Assembly: GCA_017561825.1 (NCBI GenBank)
Contig: JAFZBK010000005.1
Location: 1-64,000 of the forward strand
DNA: 64,000 nt
Reading direction: 5' to 3'
DNA from: Prevotella sp.
Lineage (GTDB): Bacteria; Bacteroidota; Bacteroidia; Bacteroidales; Bacteroidaceae
Shown here: in pieces, positions 8,537 through 15,647 of the stretch
Layout of the letters: each line of letters opens with the position of its first letter
Position numbering within the stretch: position 1 is the stretch's first letter
Program-made: the position numbers and the translations under genes
The notes under the pieces: model-generated
The model's database searches: none
Told to the model about the DNA's origin: nothing
What the model saw: only the letters and a program-made list of their open reading frames with translations

Positions 8537-9088
8537 TTATTGTAATTCTGACAGGAAATCCACAAAACCATCTGCATCAATGGCCTGATTGCTGATGAGA
8601 TAATTGCGGACCTGTTCCATCTTGCTCAATTCTTTTAGCGTATGTTCGCGCTCTTGCATTGTATGTGTCAACTTGATGGCACCACCTGTGATGATGTAGC
8701 ACCCTGGCTCCAACTTGATGGCATAGATACGAAGCCATGAAGCATGTTGCGGACGATCCTTGATCTTGGCCTTCTCCTTACCTAACAACATTTCACTTGT
8801 GCGGCTATTCTCCAACGGACGGAAAACTGCATCAAGGTTTGCCTCTGGAGAGAGGTCAAGTATCAAACACTGAATGCGCATGTTGTCATCAATAGTATCG
8901 TAGATAGCCTGATTGATATCCGTTACCTTGAAATAAGTTTTTAGGTCTGCTATGTTAGACAGGAAGAAATCTACCAACCATTCTGGATCACTCCACTGTT
9001 CAAAGAGTATCTGCAAGGCATTATCTGCTGCTCCTTCATAGCGAACAGCCCACAGGGTGTTATTGTCAAGAATCTTATCGAATGTCAT
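8537..9088 (-). CDS. Putative toxin partner of the HTH protein (uncharacterised family)
   Basis: 183 residues, MTFDKILDNNTLWAVRYEG to DADGFVDFLSELQ. The middle and C-terminal part (FRPLENSRTSEMLLGKEKAK, SWLRIYAIKLEPGCYIITGG, AIKLTHTMQERE) has strand-rich, basic stretches reminiscent of RelE/HigB-fold toxins, followed by helices. It is longer than typical RelE/HigB toxins (90-120 residues). The toxin role is inferred from pairing with the downstream HTH gene and from the island context, not from a recognised catalytic motif. It could be a non-toxic partner. Confidence 0.5.
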   Translation of the reverse strand: MTFDKILDNNTLWAVRYEGAADNALQILFEQWSDPEWLVDFFLSNIADLKTYFKVTDINQAIYDTIDDNMRIQCLILDLSPEANLDAVFRPLENSRTSEMLLGKEKAKIKDRPQHASWLRIYAIKLEPGCYIITGGAIKLTHTMQEREHTLKELSKMEQVRNYLISNQAIDADGFVDFLSELQ

Positions 9089-9110
9089 TATAACTATGTT
9101 TTCTATGATG

Positions 9111-9141
9111 CAAAGATAAACAGTCTTATCGACAAAAACAA
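9111..9141 (-). promoter_or_regulatory. Promoter of the leftward toxin-antitoxin-like pair
   Basis: Minus-strand -7 TATCTTTG (9111-9118) with -33 TTG (9139-9141), 20-nt spacing. The leader to the ATG at 9088 is about 20 nt. Confidence 0.75.
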
Positions 9142-9204
9142 CTGCCAGTTGTAAAAAACAACCTGCTTTTAAGCTTTTTTAATCAATACAGCATGCCCAG
9201 TCGC

Positions 9205-9234
9205 GGTAAAGCCTGGGGTGATCTCTGGTTCTAA
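9205..9234 (+). pseudogene. Orphan 3' fragment of the 80-residue gene
   Basis: The last nine sense codons (GKAWGDLWF) and stop of the small protein gene are duplicated here without the rest of the gene. There is no start codon or RBS in frame upstream. It is a by-product of the duplication that flanks the toxin-antitoxin-like pair. Confidence 0.8.
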
Positions 9235-9318
9235 TGCATGATACATGCAATTATGAATAATGGAATATAAGTATAAACCTTATATATCTCGACAAACTTG
9301 AGTTAATTATGTAATTGA

Positions 9319-9351
9319 AAGGGGCGCACCGTGAGGTACGTCCCCTTTTTT
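9319..9351 (+). terminator. Duplicated terminator, second copy
   Basis: AAGGGGCG (9319-9326) pairs with CGTCCCCTT (9339-9347) with a one-base bulge, followed by a T run. It lies upstream of the HigB-like gene and would insulate it from read-through. Confidence 0.7.
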
Positions 9352-9422
9352 AGTGTTATGTATAGCACAGAGTGTATAATACAGAAAAATTTACACAAGA
9401 AGAACATTTTATTACGAAACTG

Positions 9423-9453
9423 TTGCGTGTTTTGGAAACTTTATGTATCTTTG
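9423..9453 (+). promoter_or_regulatory. Promoter of the rightward higBA-like pair
   Basis: -33 TTG (9423-9425), 20-nt spacer, -7 TATCTTTG (9446-9453). The box overlaps an upstream in-frame ATG at 9443, so the true start must be the ATG at 9473. Confidence 0.75.
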
Positions 9454-9472
9454 CACCACAAATCTGCAAGAC

Positions 9473-9823
9473 ATGGAAAAGATAGTTTTCAAACTAATAT
9501 TATCAGAAGAAGCTCATGACTTTATTAATTCTCAGACCAAGGAGGTCAAAGGGAAAATAGGGCAAAATATACGTAGGATTCAGAAAGGAGAACGCAACGT
9601 TGAATTATTCAAGAAGTTAGATGGCTCTGATATATGGGAGTTTCGAACTCTATACAGAAAAACATCGTACAGGCTGTTTTCCTTTTGGGATACAGAAGGA
9701 GAAACTCTTGTAGTTGCCACTCATGGAATTGTCAAAAAGACACAGAAAACACCTGCTAAGGACATAGCCAAGGCAGAAGATTTCAGAAAAAAGTATTTTG
9801 AGAACAAAAAGAAACAGGTATGA
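9473..9823 (+). CDS. higB: RelE/HigB-type toxin
   Basis: 116 residues with the HigB/Gp49-like RelE fold: helical N-terminus (ILSEEAHDFINSQTKEVKGKIGQNI), then strands carrying LDGSDIWEFRTLYRKTSYRLF and TLVVATHGIVKKTQKTP. The pattern (W)EfR..y....yRlff......vv..hgf.KKtqktP is the usual ribosome-dependent mRNA interferase signature of this family. The start is at 9473 because the alternative ATG at 9443 lies upstream of the expected transcription start. The gene overlaps the antitoxin by 4 nt (ATGA). Confidence 0.85.
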   Translation: MEKIVFKLILSEEAHDFINSQTKEVKGKIGQNIRRIQKGERNVELFKKLDGSDIWEFRTLYRKTSYRLFSFWDTEGETLVVATHGIVKKTQKTPAKDIAKAEDFRKKYFENKKKQV

Positions 9824-10155
9824 AACAGATTGGAGATATGAAGTTTTATGACTTCGAAGAATACTTGGACGAGGAGTACGGGAAGGTTGGCACTCAGGTG
9901 CGTGACGAGTTTGAGCGCAGCGTGGACGAGTCGGTTCATGCCTACAAATTAGGTGAGGCTATCAAGCAAGCACGTCTTTCCCAGAATCTCACTCAGGAGC
10001 AATTAGGTGAAAAGGTTGGGGTGCAGAAGTCTCAGATATCACGCTTGGAGCGAGGTAGAAGCATCTCACTTGCTAGTATGGTCCGTATCTTCAAGGCAAT
10101 GGGAATCCCTTTAACTTTAGAAATGGGAAACATCGGTCGTGTATCCCTTTGTTAA
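9820..10155 (+). CDS. higA: Xre-family antitoxin
   Basis: 111 residues with an HTH_3 domain at about 45-100 (IKQARLSQNLTQEQLGEKVG, QKSQISRLERGRSISLASM). The N-terminal region (FEEYLDEEYGKVGTQVRDEFE) matches the toxin-wrapping segment expected in HigA-like antitoxins. The ATGA overlap with the toxin gene implies coupled translation. It probably neutralises the toxin and represses the operon with it. Confidence 0.85.
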   Translation: MKQIGDMKFYDFEEYLDEEYGKVGTQVRDEFERSVDESVHAYKLGEAIKQARLSQNLTQEQLGEKVGVQKSQISRLERGRSISLASMVRIFKAMGIPLTLEMGNIGRVSLC

Positions 10156-10213
10156 GTCAATACTTCTCGTTCGAAGTAAAGATTTGCTGAAGCTATAGAT
10201 GTATCATAATTGA

Positions 10214-10245
10214 AAGGGGCGCACCGCGAGGTCCGCCCCTTTTTT
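10214..10245 (+). terminator. Third copy of the terminator, after higBA
   Basis: AAGGGGCG (10214-10221) with CGCCCCTT (10234-10241), a CACC/GGT extension and a T run. The flanking AATTGAAA also matches the other two copies, so this is a partial third copy of the direct repeat (10208-10246). Confidence 0.85.
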
Positions 10246-10296
10246 GATTCATATTAATTCGTATTATTCGTGTGGATTTTTTTGCAAAAGAGTGAA

Positions 10297-10754
10297 TTTT
10301 ACCTACATAACTACATGGTTTTGCTTTAAGCAACTATAACACAGCGAATTGCGAACCATTCTACCTACAAGCAAACTACATGGAAACTACATATAACTAC
10401 ATGCAAACTACATGGTATGATGGGTATAAACGACCAAAACCATGGTGTTCTCGATAAGTAACTTAGTCGTTTGCTATGAAATTCTCTAGAGAATTTATGA
10501 GTTTGCCTGCATCTTTCTACCAGTAAACAGCCTGTTTGCGCACAAATTCTCTAGAGAATTTATGTAAGAGTGACCTTGTGACTGTCAGAAAGTGACGTAC
10601 TTTCTGCCTATTAGTGCCACAGTTTCTATGGTTTTATACGGCAATTTGTGGCAAAACATGTAGTTTGCATGTAGTTATATGTAGTTTGCATGTAGTTTGA
10701 AATTCACGTAACATATTGAGTAAAAGTAAGATAAGGCAAAACATGTAGGTAAAT
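10297..10754. repeat. Gene-free block of nested inverted repeats
   Basis: No gene was seen between 10156 and 10764. Outer arms 10297-10323 and 10735-10754 are inverted copies (TTTACCTACAT...GGTTTTGC against GCAAAACATGTAGGTAAA). Inner arms 10371-10414 and 10655-10700 are near-perfect inverted copies made of ACTACATG-type units. Between them lie two copies of the palindrome AAATTCTCTAGAGAATTT (10479-10496 and 10544-10561) and a hairpin CAGAAAGT/ACTTTCTG (10586-10606). There is no ORF and no transposase. Confidence 0.85.
10479..10561. repeat. Pair of 18-bp perfect palindromes
   Basis: AAATTCTCTAGAGAATTT occurs at 10479-10496 and again at 10544-10561 (65-bp period), each followed by ATG. They lie between the inner inverted arms. 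They could be sites for a dimeric DNA-binding protein or recombinase. Confidence 0.8.
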
Positions 10755-10764
10755 CCAACTATGC

Positions 10765-11331
10765 TTATAAATTTCGGATCACTTCCTCGATAACTTTGGG
10801 GAAGTATGTCATCTCCAGTTCATGTTCCTTGGCCGCGATATCGTCAGCTGTATCATCAGGAGATAATGGTGTGCTGAACTTTGCGATAACTTCACCGCCA
10901 TCGCACACATTACTCACATAATGAACGGTCATACCCGTTTCCGTCTCACCTGCCTCCTTGATAGCCTCATGCACATGATGGCCCCACATGCCTTTACCGC
11001 CATACTTGGGTAGCAGGGCAGGGTGGAGGTTGATCATACGACGGTCGTATGTCTGAATCAGATAATCGGGAATCATGAGCAGGAAGCCAGCCAATACGAT
11101 GAACTGGATGTCATACTGTTGGAGCAGTGGCATCATGATGTCTTCTTGTTGCAGCTCCTTCTTGGATATCACAACACTGGGTACGTTCAGATTCTTGGCG
11201 CGTACCAAAGCATAGGCATCAGCCTTGTTGCTGATGACCAGTGACACATGGATGTCCTTGGAGTTGGCGAAGTACCGGATAATGTTCTCGCAGTTACTAC
11301 CGCTGCCTGATACGAATATGGCGATGTTCAT
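10765..11331 (-). CDS. purN: Phosphoribosylglycinamide formyltransferase
   Basis: Third step of purine synthesis, transferring a formyl group from 10-formyl-THF to GAR. 188 residues, the usual length. It shows the N-terminal VSGSGSNCENII, catalytic Asn and His in INLHPALLPKYGGKG, and the catalytic Asp in VCDGGEVI. The start MNIAIFVSGSG at 11331 is chosen over a longer frame whose first 51 residues lie antisense-like in the neighbour and a repeat array. It is the last gene of a leftward rplY-pth-S4-purN cluster, separated from the S4 gene by a four-unit 7-bp array (11337-11364). Confidence 0.95.
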   Translation of the reverse strand: MNIAIFVSGSGSNCENIIRYFANSKDIHVSLVISNKADAYALVRAKNLNVPSVVISKKELQQEDIMMPLLQQYDIQFIVLAGFLLMIPDYLIQTYDRRMINLHPALLPKYGGKGMWGHHVHEAIKEAGETETGMTVHYVSNVCDGGEVIAKFSTPLSPDDTADDIAAKEHELEMTYFPKVIEEVIRNL

Positions 11332-11336
11332 GATTT

Positions 11337-11364
11337 GTGGAATGTGGAATGAGGAATGTGGAAT
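11337..11364. repeat. 7-bp tandem array (GTGGAAT x4) between purN and the S4 gene
   Basis: Units GTGGAAT, GTGGAAT, GAGGAAT, GTGGAAT fill the whole spacer between the S4 gene stop (11366) and the purN start (11331). Confidence 0.9.
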
Positions 11365-11365
11365 G

Positions 11366-11788
11366 TTAAAGGTCATCATCTTCGTCGAACATATCGTCGT
11401 CGTCGAAACCGAAGAGGGCAGGTTCAACAAACGACTCCATAGCACGACGGTCCTTTTTGGTGGGACGACCCGTGCCGCGGGCACGATCGATGAATCCGCT
11501 GATGCGACTCATCTCGAGGATCTCGTATTGCTTGGGATCGGTGACGTTCTCGTAGATCTCAGGTATGAGTTTAGCTCCTACTCGCTGTTCGATGCATTTC
11601 AGCACTTTGAAGGAATAGGTGATAGGTGGCTTCTTGACATCAACCACCTCGCCTGCCTTCAGCGGTCGTGAGGGTTTGACGTTCACTCCTTTGATGGTGA
11701 CACGACCGTTCTTGCACGCATCAGCAGCGATGCTGCGCGTCTTGAAGATACGGGCGGCCCAGAGCCACTTGTCAATTCTCGCTTCCAT
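11366..11788 (-). CDS. S4-domain RNA-binding protein, Hsp15-like
   Basis: 140 residues. The S4 RNA-binding domain covers about 1-60 (RIDKWLWAARIFKTRSIAAD, GRVTIKGVNVKPSRPLKAGE), as in HslR/Hsp15, which handles 50S subunits carrying stalled nascent chains. Bacteroidetes members carry a longer tail, here with RARGTGRPTKKDRR followed by an acidic end (DDDDMFDEDDD). It overlaps pth by 17 nt, consistent with co-transcription in a ribosome-associated cluster. Confidence 0.85.
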   Translation of the reverse strand: MEARIDKWLWAARIFKTRSIAADACKNGRVTIKGVNVKPSRPLKAGEVVDVKKPPITYSFKVLKCIEQRVGAKLIPEIYENVTDPKQYEILEMSRISGFIDRARGTGRPTKKDRRAMESFVEPALFGFDDDDMFDEDDDL

Positions 11789-12416
11789 CCCCTCTCTCTG
11801 TTTGTGTTTCGCTTGCCTCTTGCTTCTTACTTCTTGCTTCTTGCTTCTTTCTCAACACACCATTATATTGGTTCATGGTGATGTCGATACCTGCCAGTAC
11901 GAAGCTTTTGATGATGTCGATGGCCGTATCAATAACGGGCTGGAGGGTTTTCTTATCCTCCTCGTCGTACTTCCCCAGCACCCAGTCAACCTGATGACCG
12001 TGAACAAACTCGTTACCGATGCCGATTCGGAGTCGTGGATACTGCTGTCCGATGAGTTGCTGGATATGTCCCAGTCCGTTATGACCGCCATTGCTGCCAG
12101 CCGCTTTCAACCGACCGGTACCTAAGGGAAGAGCGATCTCATCTGCAATGACAAGCATGTGCTGTTGGTCGATATTCTCTTTCTGCAACCAGTAGCGCAC
12201 TGCATTGCCGCTGAGGTTCATGTAGGTGGTGGGTTTGAGGAGGATGATCTTCCTCCCTTTCAGCATCGTTTCCGCCACGTAGCCATATCGTTTGTCATCA
12301 AAAACAATATTGGACGCCTTCGCAAAAGCGTCCAATACCATATAGCCCGTATTGTGGCGGGTCTCCGCATAGTCATCACCAGGGTTACCTAAGCCAACAA
12401 TCAGATACTTGTCCAT
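11772..12416 (-). CDS. pth: Peptidyl-tRNA hydrolase
   Basis: Releases tRNA from prematurely dropped peptidyl-tRNA. It shows GLGNPGDDYAETRHNTGY with the catalytic His, PTTYMNLSG, the catalytic Asp in IADEIALPLG (where HDELDL is more usual) and GSNGGHNGL. The conserved enzyme ends near residue 187. The last about 25 residues (RKKQEARSKKQEASETQTER...) are encoded by a six-unit 7-bp array (11812-11853) and downstream sequence, so the tail is a repeat-derived extension overlapping the S4 gene start. Confidence 0.95.
   Translation of the reverse strand: MDKYLIVGLGNPGDDYAETRHNTGYMVLDAFAKASNIVFDDKRYGYVAETMLKGRKIILLKPTTYMNLSGNAVRYWLQKENIDQQHMLVIADEIALPLGTGRLKAAGSNGGHNGLGHIQQLIGQQYPRLRIGIGNEFVHGHQVDWVLGKYDEEDKKTLQPVIDTAIDIIKSFVLAGIDITMNQYNGVLRKKQEARSKKQEASETQTERGDGSEN
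11812..11853. repeat. 7-bp tandem array inside the 3' end of pth
   Basis: Six units of the CTTGCTT type (two variants: CTTACTT, CTTTCTC) encode the KKQEA-type repeats of the Pth tail. Since 7 is not a multiple of 3, a change in copy number would shift the C-terminal frame. Confidence 0.9.
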
Positions 12417-12444
12417 CGCTTCTGATGTTAATCAGTAAGGAAGA

Positions 12445-13050
12445 TTAAGCCTCTGCAGCCTCTTCTGCCTGAGCAGCAGCGTTAGACTTACGTGTAGCCT
12501 TGATGGTGCAAACCACAACTTCCTTGCTTGTTGCCATCTCAAGACCCTCGAAGCTCAGATCACCAACCTTGATGCTCTTGCCGATAGTGAGGTCTGTAAC
12601 GTCGATGTCGAGTGTCTCAGGAATATCCTGATACTTGGCTGTTACATTTACCTTGCGTACGATCAATGCCAGACGACCACCGTCGCGCACACCCTGTGCC
12701 AAACCATTCAGCTTCACGGGGATACCGATGGTGATAGGCTTCTGCTCGTTGATCTCATAGAAATCGATGTGAAGAAGGGTGTCCTTTACAGGATGGAACT
12801 GCAGTTCCTTGATGATAGCCTTGTGCTCTGCACCGTCGATGTTCAGATTAACGACATAGATGTGCGGGGTGTAGATCACCTTGCGCAGATCTGCCATGGG
12901 AACAGCAAACGACAAAGCCTCGGGAAGACCGTTCTCACCTTTTTTCTCACCATAGAGATTACAGGGTACCAGACCCTCTTTTCTCATCAACTTTGAAGCC
13001 TTTTTTCCGGTCTCGCTTCTTTTCTGACCACTTACACTAATTTCTTTCAT
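12445..13050 (-). CDS. rplY: 50S ribosomal protein L25 (Ctc form)
   Basis: 201 residues, the long bL25/Ctc form. The N-terminal 5S-rRNA-binding beta-barrel (KEISVSGQKRSETGKKASK, RKEGLVPCNLYGEKKGE) is followed by the C-terminal TL5-type domain (ITIGIPVKLNGLAQGVRDGG). The Ala-rich end NAAAQAEEAAEA is typical of Bacteroidetes. First gene of the leftward cluster with pth 28 bp downstream, a common pairing in bacteria. Confidence 0.96.
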   Translation of the reverse strand: MKEISVSGQKRSETGKKASKLMRKEGLVPCNLYGEKKGENGLPEALSFAVPMADLRKVIYTPHIYVVNLNIDGAEHKAIIKELQFHPVKDTLLHIDFYEINEQKPITIGIPVKLNGLAQGVRDGGRLALIVRKVNVTAKYQDIPETLDIDVTDLTIGKSIKVGDLSFEGLEMATSKEVVVCTIKATRKSNAAAQAEEAAEA

Positions 13051-13130
13051 AATGTGTTACTCTAAATTAAGTGATTAATTAATTTGCTTAATTCACCATC
13101 ACACTTGTACATGCTTCGTGAAAAGCGGTG

Positions 13131-13161
13131 CAAAGGTATCAATTTTTCCCCAATCTCGCAA
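13131..13161 (-). promoter_or_regulatory. Promoter of rplY-pth-S4-purN
   Basis: Minus-strand -7 TACCTTTG (13131-13138) and -33 TTG (13159-13161), 20-nt spacing. The predicted leader is about 75 nt. Confidence 0.75.
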
Positions 13162-13199
13162 TTTTTCTCTTAAAAAAAGTAAGAAAATAGGCGTTTTTC

Positions 13200-13230
13200 T
13201 TGCAGGTGATGCAGATTTTGTATAATTTTG
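13200..13230 (+). promoter_or_regulatory. Promoter of nusB-yajC-ybbR-coaE
   Basis: -33 TTG (13200-13202), 20-nt spacer, -7 TAATTTTG (13223-13230). It is divergent from the rplY promoter. The leader to the ATG at 13271 is about 35 nt. Confidence 0.7.
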
Positions 13231-13270
13231 CATCGATAAATCGACGTATATAACGTAACACATTTATAAG

Positions 13271-14320
13271 ATGATTAATAGAGAATTAATCCGAATAAAG
13301 ATAGTTCAGTTAACCTACGCATACTATCAAAACGGAAACAAAAACATGGACAGTGCTGAAAAGGAATTGCTGTTCAGCCTTTCCAAGGCCTATCATTTGT
13401 ACAACTATTTGCTGTTGCTGATCGTAGCAGTGACCAAAGAAGCGCGCCATCAGGTGGAAGTGTTGACAACTCGTGCTAAACGCGAAGGAACAGAGTTGCC
13501 GTCTGATAAGTTTGCCTACAACAAGTTTGCCATGCAGCTGGAAGAGAACAAGATGCTGCAGGAGTTCGTGGGAACCCAGAAGCAGACATGGGATGATGAC
13601 ATCGAGTTCGTCAGGAAGCTGTATGGACAGATCACCCAGAGCGATATCTACCGCGACTACATGGAGAGTGGTGACGATTCTTATGAGGCTGACCGCGAAG
13701 TGTGGCGCCAGCTGTACAAGGCGTTGGTGGAAGATAACGACGATCTGGGCAGTCTGCTCGAAGATAAGAGTCTGTATTGGAACGACGACAAGGAGGTGGT
13801 TGACACCTTCGTGCTGAAGACCATCAAGCGCTTCGATCCGAAAAACAAGAAGAACCAGGAGTTGCTACCGGAGTATAAGGATGAGGAGGACAAGGACTTT
13901 GCCCGCCGTCTGTTCCGTGCCACGATCATGAATGCCGACCAATATCAGCGGTATATGAGCGATGCTTCACGCAACTGGGACTTCTCCCGTCTGGCCTATA
14001 TGGATGTGGTGATCATGCAGATTGCCATCGCTGAGATGCTCACCTTCCCCGCCATCCCCATCAGTGTAACCATCAATGAGTTCGTTGATCTGGCCAAGAT
14101 CTACAGTACACCGAAGAGCGGAAGCTATATCAATGGCATGCTCGATTCGATTGCCCGCTATCTCATCAAGGAAGGAACACTGCTCAAACCGATGGGCGAG
14201 AATCCCCGTAAGGTGAAGATGGAGCAGAAGAGGGCAGCTAAAAGGGAGAGAATCCGTCAGACCTCTGCCCCCGCTGAGAATACGAAAGCAGAGAAACCTG
14301 AAACAGAGAAACCAGAATAA
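13271..14320 (+). CDS. nusB: NusB-family transcription antitermination factor (long form)
   Basis: 349 residues, far longer than the E. coli protein (about 140). It has the extended N-terminal domain usual in Bacteroidetes, beginning INRELIRIKIVQLTYAYYQN. The NusB RNA-binding fold is C-terminal (about 205-305: FARRLFRATIMNADQYQRYM, NWDFSRLAYMDVVIMQIAIA, TINEFVDLAKIYSTPKSGSY). The last 40 residues are Lys/Glu-rich and disordered. The family acts with NusE in rRNA antitermination. First gene of a rightward operon with yajC 16 bp downstream. Confidence 0.92.
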   Translation: MINRELIRIKIVQLTYAYYQNGNKNMDSAEKELLFSLSKAYHLYNYLLLLIVAVTKEARHQVEVLTTRAKREGTELPSDKFAYNKFAMQLEENKMLQEFVGTQKQTWDDDIEFVRKLYGQITQSDIYRDYMESGDDSYEADREVWRQLYKALVEDNDDLGSLLEDKSLYWNDDKEVVDTFVLKTIKRFDPKNKKNQELLPEYKDEEDKDFARRLFRATIMNADQYQRYMSDASRNWDFSRLAYMDVVIMQIAIAEMLTFPAIPISVTINEFVDLAKIYSTPKSGSYINGMLDSIARYLIKEGTLLKPMGENPRKVKMEQKRAAKRERIRQTSAPAENTKAEKPETEKPE

Positions 14321-14336
14321 TTAAAATCCTAACGAT

Positions 14337-14663
14337 ATGACAACAATATTATTAGCAGGCCAGGCAGCCCAGGGTGGCAGCATGAGCTTCTTAATCATGA
14401 TGGTGGCCATCTTTGCCATCATGTGGTTCACCATGATTCGTCCCCAGCAGAAAAAGCAGAAGGAGATCCGCAACTTCCAGAATTCTCTGGTGGAAGGGGC
14501 TCATGTGATTACCGGAGGCGGTATTCATGGTGTGGTGCGCCGTATCGATCTCGCCACGAATGTCGTGGAGGTGGAGATTGCCAAAGGTGTGACAATCCGT
14601 GTTGACCGTGGCTATGTGTTTGCCGATGCTGTTTCTTCGGCTGCGCAACCTCAGGCAAAGTAA
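14337..14663 (+). CDS. yajC: Preprotein translocase subunit YajC
   Basis: 108 residues. One N-terminal membrane helix (about 17-36, SFLIMMVAIFAIMWFTMI) is followed at once by the hallmark RPQQKKQKEI and a cytoplasmic beta-domain (HVITGGGIHGVVRRIDLATN). It works with SecDF at the Sec translocon. The TAA stop directly abuts the ATG of the next gene. Confidence 0.95.
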   Translation: MTTILLAGQAAQGGSMSFLIMMVAIFAIMWFTMIRPQQKKQKEIRNFQNSLVEGAHVITGGGIHGVVRRIDLATNVVEVEIAKGVTIRVDRGYVFADAVSSAAQPQAK

Positions 14664-15647
14664 ATGGAAGAGCGTCAGACATCCAGTTTATTAAGCTTCT
14701 TCAGGAATCTCCTTTTTAGTATGTTTAATAAGGAATTCCTGATCTTTTTGTTCTTTCTCTTCTTGAGTGGAGCATTCTGGCTCGTCATGACGTTAAGTGA
14801 GACGTATGAGCGGGAGATCAAGATTCCTATTCATCTGGAGAATATTCCGCAAAAGGTAATCGTGACATCCAATGTGGATGATACGCTGAGGGTGACGATA
14901 CGCGACCGCGGTTATCTTCTCTTTACTTATATGTACGGAAGGAACCGGAAGTCGTTACACATCAACTTCAATACCTATAATAAAGGAAAAGGATACGGAA
15001 GCGTGCAGGCTGCCGATCTTCAAAAGATGCTCTACCAGCAGCTGTTCAAGTCGTCGCGCATCGTGAGCATCAAACCCGATAAGTTCGAGTACCAATATAA
15101 TTATGGTAATAGCAAACGGTTATCCGTACGACTGAAAGGTAGCATCACACCAGGAAAGAGCTACTATCTGGCCAATGTTGCCTTCTCACCGGAAGTCGTT
15201 ACCGTCTATGCCAGTCAGCAGAAACTCGACAGTCTGACGGCCATCTTCACCGAACAGGTTCGTTTGAACAATGTTACCGATACGGTGATTCAGGAGGTTC
15301 AGCTCAGTAAGATAGCGGGTGTGAAATGTATTCCATCGAAGGTTACTATGTCGGTCTATCCCGATGTGCTGACCGAAGAGAGCGTGGAAGTACCGGTCAC
15401 CACAGTGAATATGCCGGAAGGAAAGGTACTCAGGACTTTCCCCTCAAGGGTGAAAGTGGTGTTCATCACAGGTGCCAGTCAGATCAGGACCATCCATCCT
15501 GACCAGTTCCGCGTGGAGGTTGACTATTGGGAGATCCAGGCACATCCCTCCGACAAATGTCCTGTCTCTTTGGTGGTAGCGCCCTATGGCGTTCGTAACG
15601 CCCATCTGGAACCCGATCGTGTGGATTATCTTGTTGAGACGCAATGA
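14664..15647 (+). CDS. YbbR-like domain membrane protein
   Basis: 327 residues. One N-terminal membrane helix (about 24-44, FLIFLFFLFLSGAFWLVMTL) is followed by an extracytoplasmic region with YbbR-like repeats (EREIKIPIHLENIPQKVIVT, LKGSITPGKSYYLANVAFSP, SVEVPVTTVNMPEGKVLRTF). YbbR/CdaR in Firmicutes controls a diadenylate cyclase, but Bacteroidetes members of this nusB-yajC-ybbR-coaE cluster have no assigned role. It overlaps coaE by 4 nt (ATGA). Confidence 0.85.
   Translation: MEERQTSSLLSFFRNLLFSMFNKEFLIFLFFLFLSGAFWLVMTLSETYEREIKIPIHLENIPQKVIVTSNVDDTLRVTIRDRGYLLFTYMYGRNRKSLHINFNTYNKGKGYGSVQAADLQKMLYQQLFKSSRIVSIKPDKFEYQYNYGNSKRLSVRLKGSITPGKSYYLANVAFSPEVVTVYASQQKLDSLTAIFTEQVRLNNVTDTVIQEVQLSKIAGVKCIPSKVTMSVYPDVLTEESVEVPVTTVNMPEGKVLRTFPSRVKVVFITGASQIRTIHPDQFRVEVDYWEIQAHPSDKCPVSLVVAPYGVRNAHLEPDRVDYLVETQ

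Larger units (their letters stand above)
9205..9351 (+). repeat. Direct repeat copy 2 (orphan gene tail plus terminator)
   Basis: Near-identical copy of 8005-8149. Differences include one extra base after ATGCATG, small changes in the spacer, one A lost before GGGG, and ACGTCCCC in place of CCGCCCC in the terminator arm. It separates the leftward pair from the rightward toxin-antitoxin pair. Confidence 0.95.

Noticed and set aside
8005..9351. Insertion sequence bounded by the 145-bp direct repeats
   Set aside because: No transposase, no terminal inverted repeats and no short target duplication; the repeats are parts of a host gene end.
9443..9472. Earlier start of the HigB-like toxin at 9443
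   Set aside because: This ATG overlaps the -7 promoter box, upstream of the expected transcription start; 9473 fits the family length.
10300..10700. CRISPR-like array suggested by repeated ACTACATG units
   Set aside because: The units are short, unevenly spaced and arranged as inverted arms; there are no unique spacers of constant length and no cas genes.
11332..11484. N-terminal extension of purN by 51 residues
   Set aside because: The extension runs through a 7-bp array and the 3' part of the S4 gene; the conserved PurN N-terminus begins at 11331.
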